Below, piece after piece: positions 61,282 to 64,000 of a stretch of 64,000 nucleotides of DNA. Positions within the stretch are counted from its first letter, which is position 1, and the number at the start of each line of letters is the position of its first letter. Source of the DNA: Brachybacterium kimchii (GTDB lineage Bacteria; Actinomycetota; Actinomycetes; Actinomycetales; Dermabacteraceae); NCBI RefSeq assembly GCF_023373525.1, contig NZ_CP097218.1:2294001-2358000 (forward strand). The letters run 5' to 3'. The notes beneath the pieces are model-generated. The model made no database searches and had not been told where the DNA came from. It saw only the letters and a list, made by a program, of their open reading frames with translations. The translations under genes were made by a program, and so were the position numbers.

Positions 61282-62208
61282 TCAGGACTCCGCGTCGGCC
61301 TCGAAGAGGAACAGGTCGGTGCGGTAGGGCATGCCGACCTCGCTGCCGGGGGCGTGGCCGAGGTGCTCGTGCAGGTACCAGTCGAGATTCGCGAGCACCT
61401 TCTCGCGCCGCTCGGGCGGCGCGGTGATGACGTAGCTGCGGGTGCGCGCGAGGTCGATGAGCTCGTGCGTGGTGCGCGGGTCCTCCCAATGGCGCACGAT
61501 CCGCTCGCGCAGCGCGAAGTGCGGGGTGATCGGCGGCGAGAAATCATCGCGGTACACGTCCCCCGCGTGCATGATGCGCGAATAGCGGTGCACCCAGGGG
61601 ATCTGCACGTCGAGCGAGTTCCACAGCAGGGCCAGCAGGCCGCCCGGTCGCAGGATCCGCGCGATCTCGGCGCCCGCGGCCTCGGTGTCGAACCAGTGCC
61701 AGGCCTGCGCGGCGCTCACCAGGTCGGCGCTCGCATCCGGGAGGCCGGTGTCCTCGGCGGAGGCCTGGAGGGTGCGCAGAGAGCCGACGGGTACGGCGGG
61801 GTCGGTGGGGTCGGCGGGGCCGGCGGGGTCATCGGCCGACGAGGACATGGACTCGTACGCCTGCTCCGCGGTCTCGAGCATGGAACGGCTGGGGTCGACG
61901 GCGATCACGTCGAGGCCGCGGCGCGCGAGCTGCAGGGAGAGCTTGCCGGTCCCGGCGCCGAGGTCGACCGCGACGTGGGCGCGCGGCGCGCCTGCTGGGG
62001 TGCCTGCTTTCGGCGCACCGGCCTCGCCGTCGTGCAACGGCAGTGCCGCGAGGATCGCGTCGAGCACCTCGGGCGGGTATCCGGGACGCAGGCGGTCGTA
62101 GTCCCCGCCCTGACCCTGGAACGCCGCGCCCAACTGGCGGTGGCGCTCACGGGTCCCGAAGCGCGGAGTGTCACGCGAGGAGACCGGAGGGACGGCGGGA
62201 TCGCTCAT
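61282..62208 (-). CDS. Class I SAM-dependent methyltransferase
   Basis: A 308-residue enzyme. DYDRLRPGYPPEVLDAILAA precedes motif I VAVDLGAGTGKLSLQLARRG. VIAVDPSRSML is motif II, SAAQAWHWFD the UbiE/Tam-like signature, and RILRPGGLLALLWNS motif III. A 20-residue Asp/Pro/Thr insert (DDPAGPADPTDPAV) lies between motifs II and III. The substrate is unknown. The start at 62208 is taken as the domain begins there; an ATG at 62262 inside the hairpin region is an alternative. Confidence 0.9.
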   Translation of the reverse strand: MSDPAVPPVSSRDTPRFGTRERHRQLGAAFQGQGGDYDRLRPGYPPEVLDAILAALPLHDGEAGAPKAGTPAGAPRAHVAVDLGAGTGKLSLQLARRGLDVIAVDPSRSMLETAEQAYESMSSSADDPAGPADPTDPAVPVGSLRTLQASAEDTGLPDASADLVSAAQAWHWFDTEAAGAEIARILRPGGLLALLWNSLDVQIPWVHRYSRIMHAGDVYRDDFSPPITPHFALRERIVRHWEDPRTTHELIDLARTRSYVITAPPERREKVLANLDWYLHEHLGHAPGSEVGMPYRTDLFLFEADAES

Positions 62209-62238
62209 GGGCTCATCGTCCCAGACGTCGGCCCGCAC

Positions 62239-62295
62239 CGAGAGGTGAGAAGACGTCGTCATTCCGCCCTTTTGACAGCAGCTTCTCACCTCTCG
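62239..62295. repeat. Inverted repeat, 14-bp perfect arms, 29-nt loop
   Basis: CGAGAGGTGAGAAG pairs with CTTCTCACCTCTCG. It lies between the DUF456 stop and the methyltransferase start, both on the minus strand. It may terminate the DUF456 transcript, or fold in the methyltransferase leader. The loop on the minus strand contains an AAAAGGG run, resembling a ribosome site. Confidence 0.85.
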
Positions 62296-62343
62296 CGGGG
62301 GGGGCGGGCTGCGCGGGGGTGCGCGAGGGCGGAGTGGGGCGAC

Positions 62344-62850
62344 TCAGCTGTTCAGGAAGTGCAGCGTGGTCGCGATCGCGAAGGTGAGGGTGGAGGCGAA
62401 GCCGCACACGAGCTCGAGCATGACGCCGATGCCGAAGGCCTTGATGGCGATCCAGCTGGACTCCCAGGCGAGCTTCATGTCGCGGCGGCGGTACCACTCG
62501 GAGCCGTAGAGGCCCAGGATGAATCCGATCGGCAGGCCCAGGAACGGGATCACGAAGATGCCGACGATGCCCGCGGCCACACCCACGAGGATCGGCCACG
62601 TGGGCACGTCGTTGTCCTTGAGCCGCTTGCCCGTCATGACGTAGCTGCAGGTCATGCCCAGAGCGCAGAGGACAGCGATGATCGCGAAGGCCAGCCAGGT
62701 CCAGCCGCCCAGCACGATCGCCCACACCAGCGAGCCGATGAGGATCGTGATCGAGCCGGGGATGATCGGCAGCACGATGCCCGTGAGCCCCACGACGTAC
62801 GCGAGGCCGACGACGATCGTGACGATGATCTGGACGGTCAGGGAATCCAC
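62344..62850 (-). CDS. DUF456 small membrane protein
   Basis: A 168-residue membrane protein with four to five helices. LTGIVLPIIPGSITILIGSL and FVIPFLGLPIGFILGLYGSE with YRRRDMKLAWESSW are typical of DUF456 (two-repeat Gly/Pro-rich glycine zipper). The function is unknown. The GTG at 62850 has GGAGG upstream, and the frame upstream is unrelated. It stands 94 bp downstream of the MFS gene, on the same strand. Confidence 0.9.
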   Translation of the reverse strand: MDSLTVQIIVTIVVGLAYVVGLTGIVLPIIPGSITILIGSLVWAIVLGGWTWLAFAIIAVLCALGMTCSYVMTGKRLKDNDVPTWPILVGVAAGIVGIFVIPFLGLPIGFILGLYGSEWYRRRDMKLAWESSWIAIKAFGIGVMLELVCGFASTLTFAIATTLHFLNS

Positions 62851-62943
62851 GGGGCCTCCGTCGAGCTGTCGGGCAGGGCGAGTTCGCAGTGTATGGGAGC
62901 GACTGCAACTGGGACCGAACCCGGCCGGGCATCTTCGGCGCAC

Positions 62944-64000
62944 TCAGCGTCGCGGCTCGGGCACCGCGTAGATCTCGCCCGTGCTGACGTCCTCCTCGAT
63001 GGACTCGAGGGTGCGCCCGCGGGTCTCCGGCAGCAGCTTCAGCATGAACACAGCGGCGACCAGGTTGAAGGCCGCGAGCATGAAGAACGAGCCGGTGAGG
63101 CCGATTCCTTCGACCACTGTCGGGAAGAGCAGTCCCAGCAGAGCGTTCGCGATCCACATGCAGAACACGGCGATGCCGATGCTCAGTCCACGCATGTGCA
63201 GCGGGAAGATCTCCGAGAGGATCACCCAGGTGGCGACGTTGAGGAACGTCTGCATGGAGCCGACGAACAGCACCACCAGTACGAGGATCACGTAGGGACG
63301 AGCACCACTGCCCACCGGCAGGACGAGCGAGGCGATCCCGATGAGAAGGTGCCACAGGGTGATCAGCAAGTAGCCGGTGATGAACATGGTGCGGCGGTTC
63401 ACGCGGTCCATGAGGTAGAGGGAGACGATCGATCCGATCACTCCGATGAGGCCGGGGACGACGTTGGCGATCAGCGCGGCGCTCTCGTCGAACCCCGCCT
63501 CGATGAGCACCACCTGCCCGTAGTAGACGATCGTGTTGATGCCCGTGAGCTGTTGGAACACTGCGACCCCGATGCCGACGATCAGGATCCTCCGCAGCCA
63601 CTTGTTCCCGAGCACCGCCCGCAGGGAGGCGACCTCGCGCCGACTGTCCGTGCTCGCGGCGGACTCGACCTGGGCGAGCTCGGCCACGGCGCGCTCGCGC
63701 GAGCGCACGGTGCACAGCACCTCGAGAGCCTCGGACCGGCGGCCCTTCTCCACGAGCCACCTCGGCGACTCGGGCATCCGCAGCATCCCGAAGAAGAGGG
63801 CAATCGCCGGGATCGCGCACACGGCCAGCATGAAGCGCCAGATCCCGTCGATGTGCCCCCAGACGTTCCCGATCACGGCGTTGACCGCGAACGCCGCGAG
63901 CGCGCCGACAGCGATCATCACCTCGTTGCGCCCGGCGAGAGACCCGCGGGTCTCGAAGGGCGCGAGCTCGGCGAGGTAGACGGGCACGACGGTGGATGCC
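62944..64000 (-). CDS. MFS sugar transporter (SP family), N-terminus cut by window end
   Basis: About 352 visible residues of a 12-helix sugar:proton symporter. VVPVYLAELAPFETRGSL is the helix 4-5 signature; PESPRWLVEKGRR, QQLTGINTIVYYG (helix 7), and the final LPETRGRTLESIEED (PETKG-type) are all present. About 110-120 N-terminal residues lie beyond base 64000. It may import glucose, xylose or inositol. Closest family members are XylE/IolT-like. Confidence 0.94.
   Translation of the reverse strand, partial: ASTVVPVYLAELAPFETRGSLAGRNEVMIAVGALAAFAVNAVIGNVWGHIDGIWRFMLAVCAIPAIALFFGMLRMPESPRWLVEKGRRSEALEVLCTVRSRERAVAELAQVESAASTDSRREVASLRAVLGNKWLRRILIVGIGVAVFQQLTGINTIVYYGQVVLIEAGFDESAALIANVVPGLIGVIGSIVSLYLMDRVNRRTMFITGYLLITLWHLLIGIASLVLPVGSGARPYVILVLVVLFVGSMQTFLNVATWVILSEIFPLHMRGLSIGIAVFCMWIANALLGLLFPTVVEGIGLTGSFFMLAAFNLVAAVFMLKLLPETRGRTLESIEEDVSTGEIYAVPEPRR

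Overview
The window is a very GC-rich stretch of an actinobacterial chromosome. The best guess is a member of Micrococcales close to Dermabacteraceae (Brachybacterium-like). That placement rests on gene content (FprA, DUF6318, DUF6157, LCP, DUF47/Pit, a WXG100-type protein), on the actinobacterial -10 boxes of the form TAnnnT, and on the large share of genes that appear leaderless. It was not checked by any search. No insertion sequence, prophage, CRISPR array or rRNA is visible. Both ends are cut inside genes: hemD on the left and a sugar MFS transporter on the right.

Layout. 1-3.2 kb: the end of the heme operon, hemD(partial)-hemB-hemL. 3.2-4.1 kb: a gene-poor island with a simple repeat, an odd CAU-anticodon tRNA and a cluster of palindromic and tandem repeats. 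4.1-9.4 kb: a small Cys-containing protein and two large divergent polytopic membrane proteins that look like glycosyltransferases. 9.5-19 kb: metabolism and stress genes, namely AIM24, a Gfo/Idh/MocA oxidoreductase, fprA, an MDR quinone reductase, ohr with a TetR regulator, DUF1304, an SDR and an AlaA-like aminotransferase. 19-24.5 kb: a carbohydrate ABC importer (two permeases, then a lipoprotein, no ATPase) facing a ROK regulator. 24.5-30.2 kb: an SDR, an M3 peptidase and small conserved proteins. 30.6-32.3 kb: a DUF47-Pit phosphate uptake pair. 32.4-36 kb: membrane proteins, a CPBP protease-like protein and an Fpg/Nei glycosylase. 36-40 kb: pgm and a Ser/Thr-rich surface protein in a local GC dip. 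40-46.7 kb: a tyrosine phosphatase, GNATs, App1, an aldo/keto reductase, LysR and LCP. 46.8-50.6 kb: two PAP2 phosphatase paralogues flanking gntP and its FadR/GntR regulator. 50.5-57.4 kb: an amino-acid ABC importer and a two-gene heterodimeric ABC exporter. 57.7-61.2 kb: a DUF6318 protein and a small cluster around a WXG100-like protein. 61.3-64 kb: a methyltransferase, a DUF456 protein and the MFS transporter.

Themes. Several genes serve the cell envelope (LCP, PAP2 pair, glycosyltransferase-like proteins, surface protein, pgm). Several local circuits pair a regulator with a visible inverted repeat next to its likely target: ROK with the sugar ABC operon, GntR with gntP, and TetR with ohr and neighbours. 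Ten starts lie 6-7 nt behind a TAnnnT or near-TAnnnT box and probably give leaderless mRNAs.

The least explained features are: a dispersed family of about 50-bp palindromes sharing a GAGYGCTC-like centre (four copies, one a perfect 54-bp palindrome); the tRNA with C33, U73 and C1-G72; and a WXG100-type protein apparently split by a one-base loss in a homopolymer, next to EspG-like partners but with no type VII secretion machinery in view.
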